Part shown: positions 27,018 through 36,175 of the stretch, piece after piece
How the letters are laid out: the number at the start of each line of letters is the position of its first letter
How positions within the stretch are numbered: position 1 is the stretch's first letter
DNA from: Rhizobium indicum
GTDB taxonomy: Bacteria; Pseudomonadota; Alphaproteobacteria; Rhizobiales; Rhizobiaceae
DNA length: 64,000 bases
Direction of reading: 5' to 3'
Assembly (NCBI RefSeq): GCF_005862305.2
Contig: NZ_CP054023.1
Coordinates: forward strand, 393,342-457,341
Position numbers and translations under genes: made by a program
Notes under the pieces: generated by a model
Seen by the model: the letters and a program-made list of their open reading frames with translations, nothing else
What the model was told of the DNA's origin: nothing
Database searches by the model: none

Positions 27018-28562
27018 GTGAAAAGACTGAAACTCCTCCACTCGATCTGTCTCGCCGGATCGGCCATCGTGCCGGTTGCAGTGGCGACGGCAGCCCATGC
27101 GGCGCCGGCCGGTTACGACAAGATCGACAATGTCGTCGTCATCTATGCCGAAAACCGCAGCTTCGATAATCTCTACGGCAGCTTTCCCGGCGCCGACGGG
27201 CTCTCGAACGCGACCGCCGATCGCGCCCGCCAGCTCGACCGCGATGGCCAGCCGCTGTCCGAACTGCCGCCGGCCTGGGGCGGCCTCACCGCCAAGGGTG
27301 TGACGCCTGCCGTCACCGAGGCGCAGTCGGCCCATCTCGCCAACGCCTCCTTCGCGATCGACGATCCAAAGGGGTTCGCAGAGGCGCCTTCGGTCATCAC
27401 CCGCGACCTCTGGCATCGCTTCTACCAGGAGCAGATGCAGATCGACGGCGGCAAGAACGACAAGTTCGTCGCCTGGGCCGATTCCGGCAGCCTGGTCATG
27501 GGCCATTACGACGGCTCCATCCTGCCGATGTGGCAGGTCGCCAAGAAATACGTCATGGCCGATAATTTCTTTCAGGGCGCCTTTGGCGGTTCGTTCCTCA
27601 ACCATTTCGCACTGGTCTGCGCCTGCACGCCCTATTATCCGGATGCCGACAAGAGCCCGGCCAAGCCCACCATCGCCAAGGTCGATGCGGACGGCACGTC
27701 GCTGACCGTGGCGGAGAACGCCCCGAAGTCGGCTCTGGAGGGCGCACCCAAATTTGTCTCCGACGGCACGCTGACCCCCGACTTCTACGCCGTCAACACC
27801 ATGCAGCCGCCCTACCAGCCGAGCGCCAATCCGCCGGCCAAAGATGGTGATGCGGCCTATGCCGATCCGGCGGCCTCAACGACGCTGCCGCCGCAGCATG
27901 AAATCACCATCGGCGACCTCATGTCGCTGAAGGGGGTCAGCTGGGCCTGGTATAGCGGCGCCTGGCAGGCAGCTCTGGACGGCAAGAACGCCACCCCGGT
28001 GCCGAACTTCCAGTTCCATCACCAGCCGTTCAACTATTTCGCCAATTTCGCGCCGGGCACGCCGGCGCGTGCGGAGCATCTGAAAGACGGCGGCCTTGGC
28101 GGCGAAGCCTTCCTCAAGGATATCGACGATGGCAAGCTGCCGGCGGTTTCCTTCTATAAACCGCAGGGCAACCTCAACGAACATGGCGGTTATGCCGATG
28201 TTGCGAGCGGCGACCAGCATCTTGCCGATATCGTTTCCCACCTCGAGAAGAGCCCGCAATGGGGCCATATGCTCGTCATCGTCACCTATGACGAGAATGG
28301 TGGCTTCTGGGATCACGTCACGCCACCGAAGGCAGATCGCTGGGGTCCGGGCAACCGCATTCCGGCCTTCATCATCTCGCCCTTCGCCAAGGGCGGCATG
28401 GTCGATCACACCCAGTACGACACGACGTCGATCATCCGCTTCATCACCGCGCGCTACGATCTGCCGGTGCTGCCCGGCGTCATCGCCCGCGACAAGGCAC
28501 TGCGCAACAACGACCGCCCGCCAATGGGTGACCTGACGGCCGCGCTCGACCTGACGCATTGA
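27018..28562 (+). CDS. Secreted phosphoesterase (AcpA / phospholipase C-like)
   Basis: This 514-residue exported enzyme of the phosphoesterase family (PF04185) includes AcpA acid phosphatases and bacterial phospholipases C. It has a signal peptide (SICLAGSAIVPVAVATAAHA). The metal/nucleophile region near the N-terminus is VVVIYAENRSFDNLYGSFPG, where AENRSFD is the family hallmark. Later metal-site segments are VTYDENGGFWDHV and RIPAFIISPF. The start is GTG at 27018 with GAGG eight bases upstream. Substrate choice between phosphomonoesters and phospholipids cannot be read from sequence alone. Confidence 0.88.
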   Translation: MKRLKLLHSICLAGSAIVPVAVATAAHAAPAGYDKIDNVVVIYAENRSFDNLYGSFPGADGLSNATADRARQLDRDGQPLSELPPAWGGLTAKGVTPAVTEAQSAHLANASFAIDDPKGFAEAPSVITRDLWHRFYQEQMQIDGGKNDKFVAWADSGSLVMGHYDGSILPMWQVAKKYVMADNFFQGAFGGSFLNHFALVCACTPYYPDADKSPAKPTIAKVDADGTSLTVAENAPKSALEGAPKFVSDGTLTPDFYAVNTMQPPYQPSANPPAKDGDAAYADPAASTTLPPQHEITIGDLMSLKGVSWAWYSGAWQAALDGKNATPVPNFQFHHQPFNYFANFAPGTPARAEHLKDGGLGGEAFLKDIDDGKLPAVSFYKPQGNLNEHGGYADVASGDQHLADIVSHLEKSPQWGHMLVIVTYDENGGFWDHVTPPKADRWGPGNRIPAFIISPFAKGGMVDHTQYDTTSIIRFITARYDLPVLPGVIARDKALRNNDRPPMGDLTAALDLTH

Positions 28563-28570
28563 CCGGTTAC

Positions 28571-28614
28571 GAGCGGCCCCGGTGCTGACTGGGGCCGCTC
28601 CATCTGTTTCTTTT
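28571..28614 (+). terminator. Rho-independent terminator after the phosphoesterase
   Basis: A perfect 10-bp stem GAGCGGCCCC (28571-28580) / GGGGCCGCTC (28591-28600) with a 10-base loop is followed by a T-rich run ending TTTT. Confidence 0.82.
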
Positions 28615-28664
28615 ACGCATTCCGGACGCAAAACCGCTGCGCCTTTTGCTGGAACTGCTTACCG

Positions 28665-29423
28665 TCACCGGCGCAGCAGCGGCCGCAACGCAGCCTGTGT
28701 TTCCTTCAGCAGCGGCAGATAGCGTTCCTTCATCTCCGCCGCCGGCACGAGGGCGGCCGGCGCGCCGATATTGATCGCCGCAACCGTTTCGCCGCGGTCG
28801 TTGTCGATGGGCACGGCGATGGAGCAGAGGCCGATCTCCAGCTCCTGATCGATGATGGCGTAACCCTCGGCGCGGACCCGGCGGAATTCGGCGATCAGCT
28901 CGTCCGGGTCGGTCCTGGTATTTGCCGTGTTTTGCTTCAGCTCGCTGCGGGCAAGGATGGCGCGTGCCTCGCTCTCGGCGAGAGCCGCGAGCAGCACGCG
29001 GCCCATTGAGGCGCAGTAGGCGGGCAGGCGGCTGCCGGGGGTCAAATTGATCGACATGACGCGGCGCTGCGAAGCGCGGGCGATATAGACGATGTCGGTG
29101 CCGTCGAGCACCGAAGCCGAAGCGCTCTGGCCGGCCTTTTCCGAAAGATGATCGAGATGCGGCTGCAGCAACGCCGGCAGCGGCGTCGCCGCGAGATAGG
29201 CATGGCCAAGACGCAGGATCTTCGGCGTCAGCGTGAAGAACTTGCCGTCATAATCGGCATAACCGAGCTCGGCGAGCGTCAGCAGCGAGCGGCGCACGGT
29301 GGCGCGGTCGAGCTCCGTCAGCTTCGAGGCCTCGGCGATCGAAAGCCGCTGCCTTGTTTCACCGAAGGCTTCTATGACCTTCAGGCCGCGGGCAAAGCCG
29401 CTGACGAAATCCGTTTCGCGCAT
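28665..29423 (-). CDS. pcaR: IclR-family regulator, PcaR-like
   Basis: This 252-residue regulator has an N-terminal winged HTH (RLSIAEASKLTELDRATVRR, then SLLTLAELGYA) and a C-terminal IclR effector domain (CASMGRVLLAAL; GYAIIDQELEIGLCSIAVPI). The closing SIAVPI...AAINIG motif is typical. PcaR proteins respond to beta-ketoadipate and activate pca genes. It is divergent from pcaIJF. ATG at 29423 has GGAGA eight bases upstream; the GTG at 29447 is less likely. Confidence 0.88.
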   Translation of the reverse strand: MRETDFVSGFARGLKVIEAFGETRQRLSIAEASKLTELDRATVRRSLLTLAELGYADYDGKFFTLTPKILRLGHAYLAATPLPALLQPHLDHLSEKAGQSASASVLDGTDIVYIARASQRRVMSINLTPGSRLPAYCASMGRVLLAALAESEARAILARSELKQNTANTRTDPDELIAEFRRVRAEGYAIIDQELEIGLCSIAVPIDNDRGETVAAINIGAPAALVPAAEMKERYLPLLKETQAALRPLLRR

Positions 29424-29452
29424 GGGTCCAGTCTCCAATGGATTCACCTCAA

Positions 29453-29491
29453 TTTGTGCGATATATGAACAAATGTCAAATATCGCACAAA
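29453..29491. promoter_or_regulatory. Perfect 12-bp inverted repeat between pcaR and pcaI
   Basis: TTTGTGCGATAT (29453-29464) and ATATCGCACAAA (29480-29491) are exact reverse complements with a 15-base spacer. They lie between the divergent pcaR-like and pcaI genes. It is the obvious binding site for the IclR-type regulator and could serve both promoters. Confidence 0.75.
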
Positions 29492-29581
29492 TATATTGCC
29501 GCTTGGCCCGCCGCGCTTTATGTCTACGCCAGAGGACGGGATGGGAGTTCCCCGACCGATATAGCCAAGGAGAGGTCCCGC

Positions 29582-30289
29582 ATGGACAAGACAGTCGGGA
29601 GCACGGCGGAAGCCGTCTCTGAGATCGGTGATGGCGCGACCGTCATGATCGGTGGTTTTGGTGGCTCGGGCGCGCCGATCGAGCTTATTCATGCCTTGAT
29701 CGACAAGGGCTCCAAAAACCTCACGGTGATCAACAACAATGCCGGCAACGGGCGCATCGGTATCGCCGCGATGATCGATGCCGGCATGGTCAGAAAGATG
29801 ATCTGCTCTTTCCCGCGTTCGTCGGATCCGCGCGCCTTCACCGATAAATATCTGGCCGGCGAAATCGAGCTCGAGCTCGTGCCGCAGGGAACGCTGGCCG
29901 AGCGCATCCGCGCCGGCGGGGCCGGCATCCCGGCTTTCTATACGCCGACCGCCTACGGCACCGAACTGGCCAACGGCAAGGTCATCGCCGAATTCGATGG
30001 CCGCCATTACGTGCAGGAGCGCTGGCTGAAGGCCGACTTTGCGATCGTGAAGGCTGAGATTGGCGACATCCAGGGCAATCTCACCTACAATAAGGCCGGC
30101 CGCAACTTCAATCCGCTGATGTGCATGGCGGCGGCGAAGACCATCGTCCAGGTCTCATCCATCGTTCCGGCCGGCGGCATCGATCCCGAGCAGGTGGTGA
30201 CACCAGGCATCTTCGTCGATCGCGTCGTCACTGTTCCTAATCCCCAGCAGGAAGAAGAGCTCATTCGAGCCGGAGTGGCCTACGTATGA
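29582..30289 (+). CDS. pcaI: 3-oxoadipate CoA-transferase subunit A
   Basis: This 235-residue subunit, with PcaJ, moves CoA from succinyl-CoA to 3-oxoadipate in aromatic acid breakdown. Family motifs are MIGGFGGSGAP, NNAGNG and IPAFYTPTAYGTEL. GGAGAGG before the ATG at 29582 fixes the start; the open frame runs upstream to 29438 without function. Its stop overlaps the pcaJ start (ATGA). Confidence 0.93.
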   Translation: MDKTVGSTAEAVSEIGDGATVMIGGFGGSGAPIELIHALIDKGSKNLTVINNNAGNGRIGIAAMIDAGMVRKMICSFPRSSDPRAFTDKYLAGEIELELVPQGTLAERIRAGGAGIPAFYTPTAYGTELANGKVIAEFDGRHYVQERWLKADFAIVKAEIGDIQGNLTYNKAGRNFNPLMCMAAAKTIVQVSSIVPAGGIDPEQVVTPGIFVDRVVTVPNPQQEEELIRAGVAYV

Positions 30290-30990
30290 CCATCGATCAC
30301 AGCTCCATCAACACCCGCGAAGACATCAAGCTTTCCAATGCGCAGATCGCCTGGCGCGCCGCGCAGGACATCGCCGACGGCGCCTATGTGAACCTCGGCA
30401 TCGGCTTTCCCGAAATGGTCGCCCGCTATCAGCCGCCCGGCCGTCAGGCGATCTTCCACACCGAAAACGGCATCCTGAATTTCGGCGAACCGCCGGCGGC
30501 CGGCGAGGAGGACTGGGACCTGATCAACGCCGGCAAGAAGGCGGTGACGCTGAAGCCGGGTGCTGCCTTCTTCCATCACGCCGACAGCTTCGCCATGGTC
30601 CGCGGCGGCCATCTCGACGTCGCGATCCTCGGCGCCTATCAGGTTGCCCAGAGCGGTGACCTTGCCAACTGGCGGGTGGGCAGCAAGGGCGTGCCGGCCG
30701 TCGGCGGCGCCATGGACCTCGTGCACGGCGCCAAGCAGGTCTGCGTCATTACCGAGCACGTCACCAAGACAGGCGAGCCGAAGCTGGTGGAGAAATGCAC
30801 CTTCCCGCTGACCGGCGTCGCCTGCATCACCCGTCTCTATACCAGCCACGCCGTCATCGACATCGTCAAGGGACGCTTCGTCCTGCGCGAGAAGCTGGCC
30901 GCGATGTCGCAGGAGGAATTGCAGGCCATGACCGGCGCGCCGCTGCATGTCGAGGGGCCGGTTGGCGACCTCGTCGTCCCGCAACTCTAA
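30286..30990 (+). CDS. pcaJ: 3-oxoadipate CoA-transferase subunit B
   Basis: This 234-residue beta subunit carries the catalytic Glu of the class I CoA-transferase in FHTENGIL (E60). Other family marks are NLGIGFPEMVARY and GGHLDVAILGAYQV. It is translationally coupled to pcaI by a 4-base overlap and followed 9 bases later by pcaF. Confidence 0.94.
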   Translation: MTIDHSSINTREDIKLSNAQIAWRAAQDIADGAYVNLGIGFPEMVARYQPPGRQAIFHTENGILNFGEPPAAGEEDWDLINAGKKAVTLKPGAAFFHHADSFAMVRGGHLDVAILGAYQVAQSGDLANWRVGSKGVPAVGGAMDLVHGAKQVCVITEHVTKTGEPKLVEKCTFPLTGVACITRLYTSHAVIDIVKGRFVLREKLAAMSQEELQAMTGAPLHVEGPVGDLVVPQL

Positions 30991-30999
30991 GGAAAAGCC

Positions 31000-32205
31000 A
31001 TGACCGAAGCCTTTATCTGCGACTATATCAGAACGCCGATCGGCCGCTTCGCCGGCTCGCTGTCCCAGGTGCGGGCCGACGATCTCGGTGCGATCCCACT
31101 GAAGGCGCTGATGGAACGAAATGCCGCCGTCGACTGGGAAGCCGTCGACGATGTGATCTTCGGCTGCGCCAATCAGGCGGGCGAGGACAATCGCAATGTC
31201 GCGCGCATGTCGGCCCTGCTGGCTGGTCTTCCGATCACAGTTCCGGGCACGACGATCAACCGGCTCTGCGGCTCCGGCATGGATGCTGTGATCACCGCGG
31301 CGCGCGCCATCCGCGCCGGTGAGGCCGAGCTGATGATCGCTGGTGGCGTCGAGAGCATGTCGCGCGCGCCCTTCGTCATGCCGAAGGCCGAGACGGCCTT
31401 TTCACGCGCGGCCGAAATTCACGACACGACGATCGGCTGGCGCTTCGTCAATCCGCTGATGAAGAAGCAGTACGGCGTCGATTCCATGCCGGAGACCGGC
31501 GAGAATGTCGCCGAGGACTATCATGTCAGCCGCGAAGACCAGGATGCCTTCGCAGTGCGAAGCCAGGCGAAGGCGGCCGCCGCCCAGGCAAACGGACGGC
31601 TGGCGAAGGAGATCACGCCGGTGACCATCCCGCAGCGCAAGGGCGATCCTGTTGTCGTCGACAAGGACGAGCATCCGCGCGCGACGACGATCGAAACGCT
31701 GGCGAAACTCGCCACGCCTTTCAAAAAGGACGGCGGCACGGTGACGGCGGGCAATGCTTCCGGTGTCAATGACGGGGCGGCGGCGCTGATCGTCGCTTCC
31801 CAAGCGGCGGCGCGGAAATACGGCCTGACACCAATCGCGCGTATCCTTGGGGGCGCGGCTGCCGCGGTTCCGCCAAGGGTGATGGGTGTCGGGCCGATCC
31901 CGGCCTCGCGCAAGCTGATGGCGCGGCTCGGCATGACCCAGGAGCAGTTCGACGTGATCGAACTCAACGAAGCCTTTGCCAGCCAGGGGCTGGCGGTGCT
32001 GCGCGCGCTCGGCATTGCTGATGACGACGAGCGGGTCAACCGCAATGGTGGCGCGATCGCCCTCGGTCATCCCTTAGGCATGTCGGGCGCCCGCATCACC
32101 GGCACGGCGGCACTGGAGCTTCTGGAGACCGGCGGGCAATATTCGCTGTCGACCATGTGCATCGGCGTCGGGCAGGGGATTGCGATAGCGCTTGAAAGGG
32201 TTTGA
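31000..32205 (+). CDS. pcaF: Beta-ketoadipyl-CoA thiolase
   Basis: This 401-residue thiolase splits 3-oxoadipyl-CoA into succinyl-CoA and acetyl-CoA, the last step of the beta-ketoadipate pathway. The acylated Cys is in NRLCGSGMDAV (C90), the His in GHPLGMSGAR and the second Cys in CIGVGQG near the end. The length and RTPIGRFAGSL start are typical of PcaF. The enzymes that make 3-oxoadipate are not in this window. Confidence 0.93.
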   Translation: MTEAFICDYIRTPIGRFAGSLSQVRADDLGAIPLKALMERNAAVDWEAVDDVIFGCANQAGEDNRNVARMSALLAGLPITVPGTTINRLCGSGMDAVITAARAIRAGEAELMIAGGVESMSRAPFVMPKAETAFSRAAEIHDTTIGWRFVNPLMKKQYGVDSMPETGENVAEDYHVSREDQDAFAVRSQAKAAAAQANGRLAKEITPVTIPQRKGDPVVVDKDEHPRATTIETLAKLATPFKKDGGTVTAGNASGVNDGAAALIVASQAAARKYGLTPIARILGGAAAAVPPRVMGVGPIPASRKLMARLGMTQEQFDVIELNEAFASQGLAVLRALGIADDDERVNRNGGAIALGHPLGMSGARITGTAALELLETGGQYSLSTMCIGVGQGIAIALERV

Positions 32206-32281
32206 GGCCGGGACGCTTCCAGCTTTTGCCGGAGGCTGCCGGCCCGTTGCGCGGGGCACCCGGTTTCGTTAGAGATCGGGC

Positions 32282-32764
32282 ATGCTGATCCGACCCGCAG
32301 ACAAGAACGATCAAAGCGCCATCTGGAGGATCATCGGTCCGACGATCCGCGCCGGCGAAACCTATGCGCTCGATCGCGATCTGAGCGAAGCCGATGCGCT
32401 GGCTTACTGGATGGGACCGGACCGCGAGACCTTCGTCGCCGAAGAGGATGGTGCGATCCTCGGCACATATTACATCAAGGCCAACCAGGCAGGCGGCGGC
32501 AGGCATGTCTGCAACTGCGGCTACATGACCGATGCTGCCGCGAGCGGCCGTGGCGTCGCCCGGCTGATGCATGAGCATTCCCTGGACCATGCCCGCTTGC
32601 AGGGCTTTCGGGCGATGCAGTTCAATTTCGTCGTCAGCAGCAACGATCGCGCGGTTGGGCTGTGGCAATCTCTCGGCTTCGATATCGTCGGCCGGCTTCC
32701 TGGCGTCTTCCTTCATCCGACGCAGGGTTATGTCGACGCATTGGTTATGTTTCGCACGCTTTGA
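32282..32764 (+). CDS. GNAT-family N-acetyltransferase
   Basis: This 160-residue acetyltransferase has an acetyl-CoA loop at AAASGRGVARLMHEHSL, a preceding beta strand (VCNCGYMTDA) and the closing LWQSLGFDIVGRLPGVF...HPTQGYVDALVMF. That pattern resembles L-amino acid or small-molecule acetyltransferases of the YhhY/MnaT-like group. Its own substrate is unknown. It abuts the convergent LysR gene (no gap). Confidence 0.85.
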   Translation: MLIRPADKNDQSAIWRIIGPTIRAGETYALDRDLSEADALAYWMGPDRETFVAEEDGAILGTYYIKANQAGGGRHVCNCGYMTDAAASGRGVARLMHEHSLDHARLQGFRAMQFNFVVSSNDRAVGLWQSLGFDIVGRLPGVFLHPTQGYVDALVMFRTL

Positions 32765-33673
32765 TCACGCAGTTTCAATGAGCGAGAATTCAGGCAACGC
32801 CAACAACGGCATCGAACCACGCACCAGACGCAGGAAATCGCGGACCGGGGATTTTTCGAGTGCGCGCGGAAAATAGATTGCGCCCGATTCCTGTACCCGG
32901 CCGTGGTCCTGGAACATCACGGGTCTGATCCCGAATCCATCGAATAATTTCACAAAGCCGCTGGAGGCGGCCATCACCAGCGGCGAACCCTGCATGATCA
33001 ACAGAGCCTGCAGCATGGAGTCCACACGTACGGCAAAATCTCGGGTCTGACGCTCGAGCTGACCAGGCCCTTCATCATCTCCGTAACCGGGACTGATCCA
33101 GCGCTGACGCAGAAGATCATCGAGGGTGACAGTTGCCGCTTTGGCCAGGTGGTGATCCTTGTCGCAGTAGATGTAGGTCGCCTGTCTTGCCAGGGTTTCG
33201 AACTCGACCTGCATGACGGCTTCATATTTGTAGGAGAGCGTTCCGAAGACGAGATCGTAGACGCCGTGCCGCATTCCCTCGAAACGCGTGCCGTCATCGG
33301 CTATCTCGACGTGGACGACGACACCCGGATGCGTCCGGCTGAAGGCTTTTATGATCCCCGGCAATATCACGAGCCCCCAAAGATCGCCGGTGGCCACCCG
33401 AATAACGGCCTTGGCGCGACCCTGAAGGTGTTCGATCTCTTCTTTCGCTTCATCGAGCGCCGGCAATATCCGCACTGCCCGGCTATAAAGGGCTGAACCG
33501 TAAACACTCAATTCGACGCCGGCTCCGGTCCTGTTGAACAGCGGAACGCCGTAGCTGTCTTCGAGTTGCCGGATCGCCCGGGAAAGCGCCGGCTGCGAAA
33601 TATTCAGCTTCTTGGCGGCACGCGAGATCGATCGCTGGTTTGCCACTTCGACGAATTGGCGTAGCTCCCGCAT
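32765..33673 (-). CDS. LysR-family transcriptional regulator
   Basis: This 302-residue regulator has an N-terminal HTH (FVEVANQRSISRAAKKLNIS, then QPALSRAIRQLE) and a LysR substrate domain (VIRVATGDLWGLVILPGIIK). It is divergent from the MalEFG-type importer and sulfatase operon 245 bases away and is the probable regulator of that operon. The ligand cannot be read from sequence. Confidence 0.92.
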   Translation of the reverse strand: MRELRQFVEVANQRSISRAAKKLNISQPALSRAIRQLEDSYGVPLFNRTGAGVELSVYGSALYSRAVRILPALDEAKEEIEHLQGRAKAVIRVATGDLWGLVILPGIIKAFSRTHPGVVVHVEIADDGTRFEGMRHGVYDLVFGTLSYKYEAVMQVEFETLARQATYIYCDKDHHLAKAATVTLDDLLRQRWISPGYGDDEGPGQLERQTRDFAVRVDSMLQALLIMQGSPLVMAASSGFVKLFDGFGIRPVMFQDHGRVQESGAIYFPRALEKSPVRDFLRLVRGSMPLLALPEFSLIETA

Positions 33674-33687
33674 CTATCTCTCTCCCT

Positions 33688-33714
33688 ATGCGAATTATGC
33701 ATAACATATAGCAT
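33688..33714. promoter_or_regulatory. Palindromic AT-rich site upstream of the LysR gene
   Basis: TTATGCATAA (33695-33704) is a perfect 10-bp palindrome set within an ATGC...GCAT frame (33688-33714), 15 bases before the LysR gene start. LysR proteins bind interrupted AT-rich palindromes in such positions, so this is a candidate site. Confidence 0.4.
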
Positions 33715-33917
33715 GTTTGCATTTGACCTCAGCGCCATCTGCGCCACATTGTACACAACAATAGTAGACTAATTCGAGCGTGCCAAGTGCTGCGAAAGCC
33801 CCAATGGAAGGGAATTTCGTGCTCATGGGCACGTTCTCGACGGACGCTCTACACAGAAGAATAAGCCTTCGACAAGGAAATCGGGGCGCGGGATGGGGAT
33901 AGAAGGAGGAGGAACCG

Positions 33918-35210
33918 ATGTTTAAAAATAGCATAGGCCGACAGCTGATTTTCGCCGCGACGACGGCGGCGTCGATGATCTTTGCGATCGCTCCATCGGC
34001 CGCACAGGACAAGGTCCAACTGACGTTTCGTCAATTCGATCCCCCAACCGAAATTCAAGGCCTGATTGCCGCCGTCGATGCCTGGAATTCCAGTCATCCC
34101 GATGTCCAGGTTAAATTGGAGACGATGTCGGGCGGCGACACGCTTGCCCAGTTGGCGCGCGAAATTCCCGCCGGTGCGGGACCGGATGTTCAGCAGCTGG
34201 CTTTCGTGTGGACGCGTGATCTGGCGCGATCGAAGCTGCTTCTCGATCTCAGTCCTCTCATCCAATCGAATGCGCCTGGAGCTGGCACCGACGATTTTCT
34301 GGCTCTCGACCTCGCCACCCTCGACGATAAGATCTTCGGCCTGCCATGGACGGCAGATACATTCTCGATGGCCTATCGCCCTGATCTCCTGCAGGCAGCC
34401 GGTGTCTCAAACTTTCCAGATAGCTGGGATGATCTTGCTGCAACTGCCAAGAAATTGACCACCGAAGGTGGCGGAACTGAACAATACGGTTTCTGCTTCC
34501 CCGCAGGCAGCGCACCCGACAGCGGCATGTGGACGCTTGTGAATTATTACCTCTGGAGCAATGGCTCGACCCTGGTCGCGGAGGAAAGCCCGGGGAAATG
34601 GAAAGTGTCCGTGACGCCCCAGCAACTGGCGGCGGCAATGAACTATTTCAATCAGTTTTTCGTGGATGGAACAGCACCCGAAAACCTCATCACCGTGAAT
34701 GCGTGGGGCGATCCCGAGCTGATCGGCGGGCTCGGCCGAGGCGATTGCGCGATCACGTTCTTTCCGCCGCAAACCTTCAGGGCCGCCCAGAAACAATCGG
34801 ACAACCCCCTGCTGACCGCACCTATTCCGAAAGGGACGGAGAAGCGCATCTCCCATCTTGGCGGACGTGCGCTGGGCATCAATCCCAACACCAAGCATCA
34901 GAAGGAGGCCTGGGAGTTCGTCAAATATCTCGTCGGCCCCGAGACCTTCAAAACCTACAACCAATATCCCTCGCAGAAGTCGCTGCTTTCACAGCTCCAG
35001 TTTCCTCCGGCCGAGCAGGGCTATGTGACGATGCTGCCATTGGCGCAGACCTTCGAGCGGTACATCTCTTCCCCGATCAAGGTGTCGAGCATGACAGCCC
35101 TTATCAATCGCGAGTTCGGCGCCGTATTCTCCGGGCAGCGCAATCCTGATGAGGCTGCGGATGTCATCATCAAGGAACTCAACGACTTGCTCGCCCGCGG
35201 CAAGGGCTGA
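33918..35210 (+). CDS. Sugar ABC importer solute-binding protein, family 1
   Basis: This 430-residue periplasmic receptor has a signal peptide (IFAATTAASMIFAIAPSAAQ). The SBP_bac_1 fold marks are LTFRQFDPPTE, VKLETMSGGDTLAQLAREI and GLPWTADTFSMAYRPDLL. It is the first gene of an operon with two MalF/MalG-type permeases and a sulfatase; the ATPase is not encoded here and must be supplied from elsewhere. GGAGGAGG-like sequence lies just before the ATG. Ligand unknown; a sulfated sugar is suggested by the sulfatase. Confidence 0.92.
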   Translation: MFKNSIGRQLIFAATTAASMIFAIAPSAAQDKVQLTFRQFDPPTEIQGLIAAVDAWNSSHPDVQVKLETMSGGDTLAQLAREIPAGAGPDVQQLAFVWTRDLARSKLLLDLSPLIQSNAPGAGTDDFLALDLATLDDKIFGLPWTADTFSMAYRPDLLQAAGVSNFPDSWDDLAATAKKLTTEGGGTEQYGFCFPAGSAPDSGMWTLVNYYLWSNGSTLVAEESPGKWKVSVTPQQLAAAMNYFNQFFVDGTAPENLITVNAWGDPELIGGLGRGDCAITFFPPQTFRAAQKQSDNPLLTAPIPKGTEKRISHLGGRALGINPNTKHQKEAWEFVKYLVGPETFKTYNQYPSQKSLLSQLQFPPAEQGYVTMLPLAQTFERYISSPIKVSSMTALINREFGAVFSGQRNPDEAADVIIKELNDLLARGKG

Positions 35211-35212
35211 CA

Positions 35213-36175
35213 ATGTCTGTTTCCGCAAACCCGGACGGCGCGCTGGCCAAGCGCGTCGAAAGACGAGGATTATTCCGGAGTTGGCATTTCGAGCCTTATG
35301 GCCTGGTCATGCCGGCGATGCTCATCCTGGCAATCTTTTTCGCCGGCCCGGCATTCTACAATATTGCGCTGAGCTTTCAGGAACTCAGTCTTTTCGATCT
35401 GGGAAAGCCGGGTCAGTGGGTCGGCTTTGCCAACTTTGTCACCGTCCTCAAAGATGAAGGAATTGCCGGCGCGTTGTTCAACACGGCTTTCCTGCTGACA
35501 TTCGTGACGGTCGTCATTCGACTGGCACTCGGACTTGCGCTCGCGATCCTTCTCAACGCTGAGGTCTTTGCCAGATGGCGCATCGGCTGGCTCGTCCGGT
35601 CGCTGGTCCTTGTCCCCTTCGTAACGCCGCCGGTCGTCGCCGTCGCCGCCTGGAAGTGGCTGCTCGACCCCCGCTACGGCGCGGTCAACCAGTTTCTCTT
35701 ATCGACTGGGCTCATCGACAGGGGAATTCCGTTTCTTTCCAGGACGTCGACGGTCTGGGGGGCGGTCGAAACCATGTTGATCTGGCGCGAGCTTCCTTTC
35801 GTCATCATCACTTTCCTCGCGGCGCTGCAGTCGATTCCGAGGGAACTCAGGGAAGCGGCCCGCATCGACGGGGCGTCCGAGTTTCAGATACACCTGCGCA
35901 TCATCCTGCCGATGCTGAAGCCCGTGATCGCGGTGGTCGCGCTGCTGACGACGATCTGGACCTTCAACAATTTCGTCTACGTCTGGCTCGCCACACGGGG
36001 AGGGCCGGGCGACTACACGCAGGTTCTGGCAACGAAGATGTATACGGTTTCGTTTGTCGACTATCGCGTCGGCGAGGGTGCCGCCATCGGCGTTCTGATG
36101 AGCTTGATGATGTTCGCCTTTGCGCTCATCTACCTCGGGGTTCTCTCCCGCAGGAAACGGGGAGCGTCGTCATGA
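35213..36175 (+). CDS. Sugar ABC importer permease (MalF-like)
   Basis: This 320-residue inner-membrane protein has six helices in the UgpA/MalF pattern. The first is in YGLVMPAMLILAIFFAGPAF, and the EAA loop is ELREAARIDGASEFQIHLRIILP shortened to its core REAARIDGAS. It starts 2 bases after the receptor stop and overlaps the next permease by 4 bases. Confidence 0.93.
   Translation: MSVSANPDGALAKRVERRGLFRSWHFEPYGLVMPAMLILAIFFAGPAFYNIALSFQELSLFDLGKPGQWVGFANFVTVLKDEGIAGALFNTAFLLTFVTVVIRLALGLALAILLNAEVFARWRIGWLVRSLVLVPFVTPPVVAVAAWKWLLDPRYGAVNQFLLSTGLIDRGIPFLSRTSTVWGAVETMLIWRELPFVIITFLAALQSIPRELREAARIDGASEFQIHLRIILPMLKPVIAVVALLTTIWTFNNFVYVWLATRGGPGDYTQVLATKMYTVSFVDYRVGEGAAIGVLMSLMMFAFALIYLGVLSRRKRGASS

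Noticed and set aside
35575..36171. An in-frame upstream extension of the MalG-like permease
   Set aside because: The extension is arginine-rich and overlaps the MalF-like gene in another frame; the ATG at 36172 has a ribosome-binding site and the ATGA overlap.
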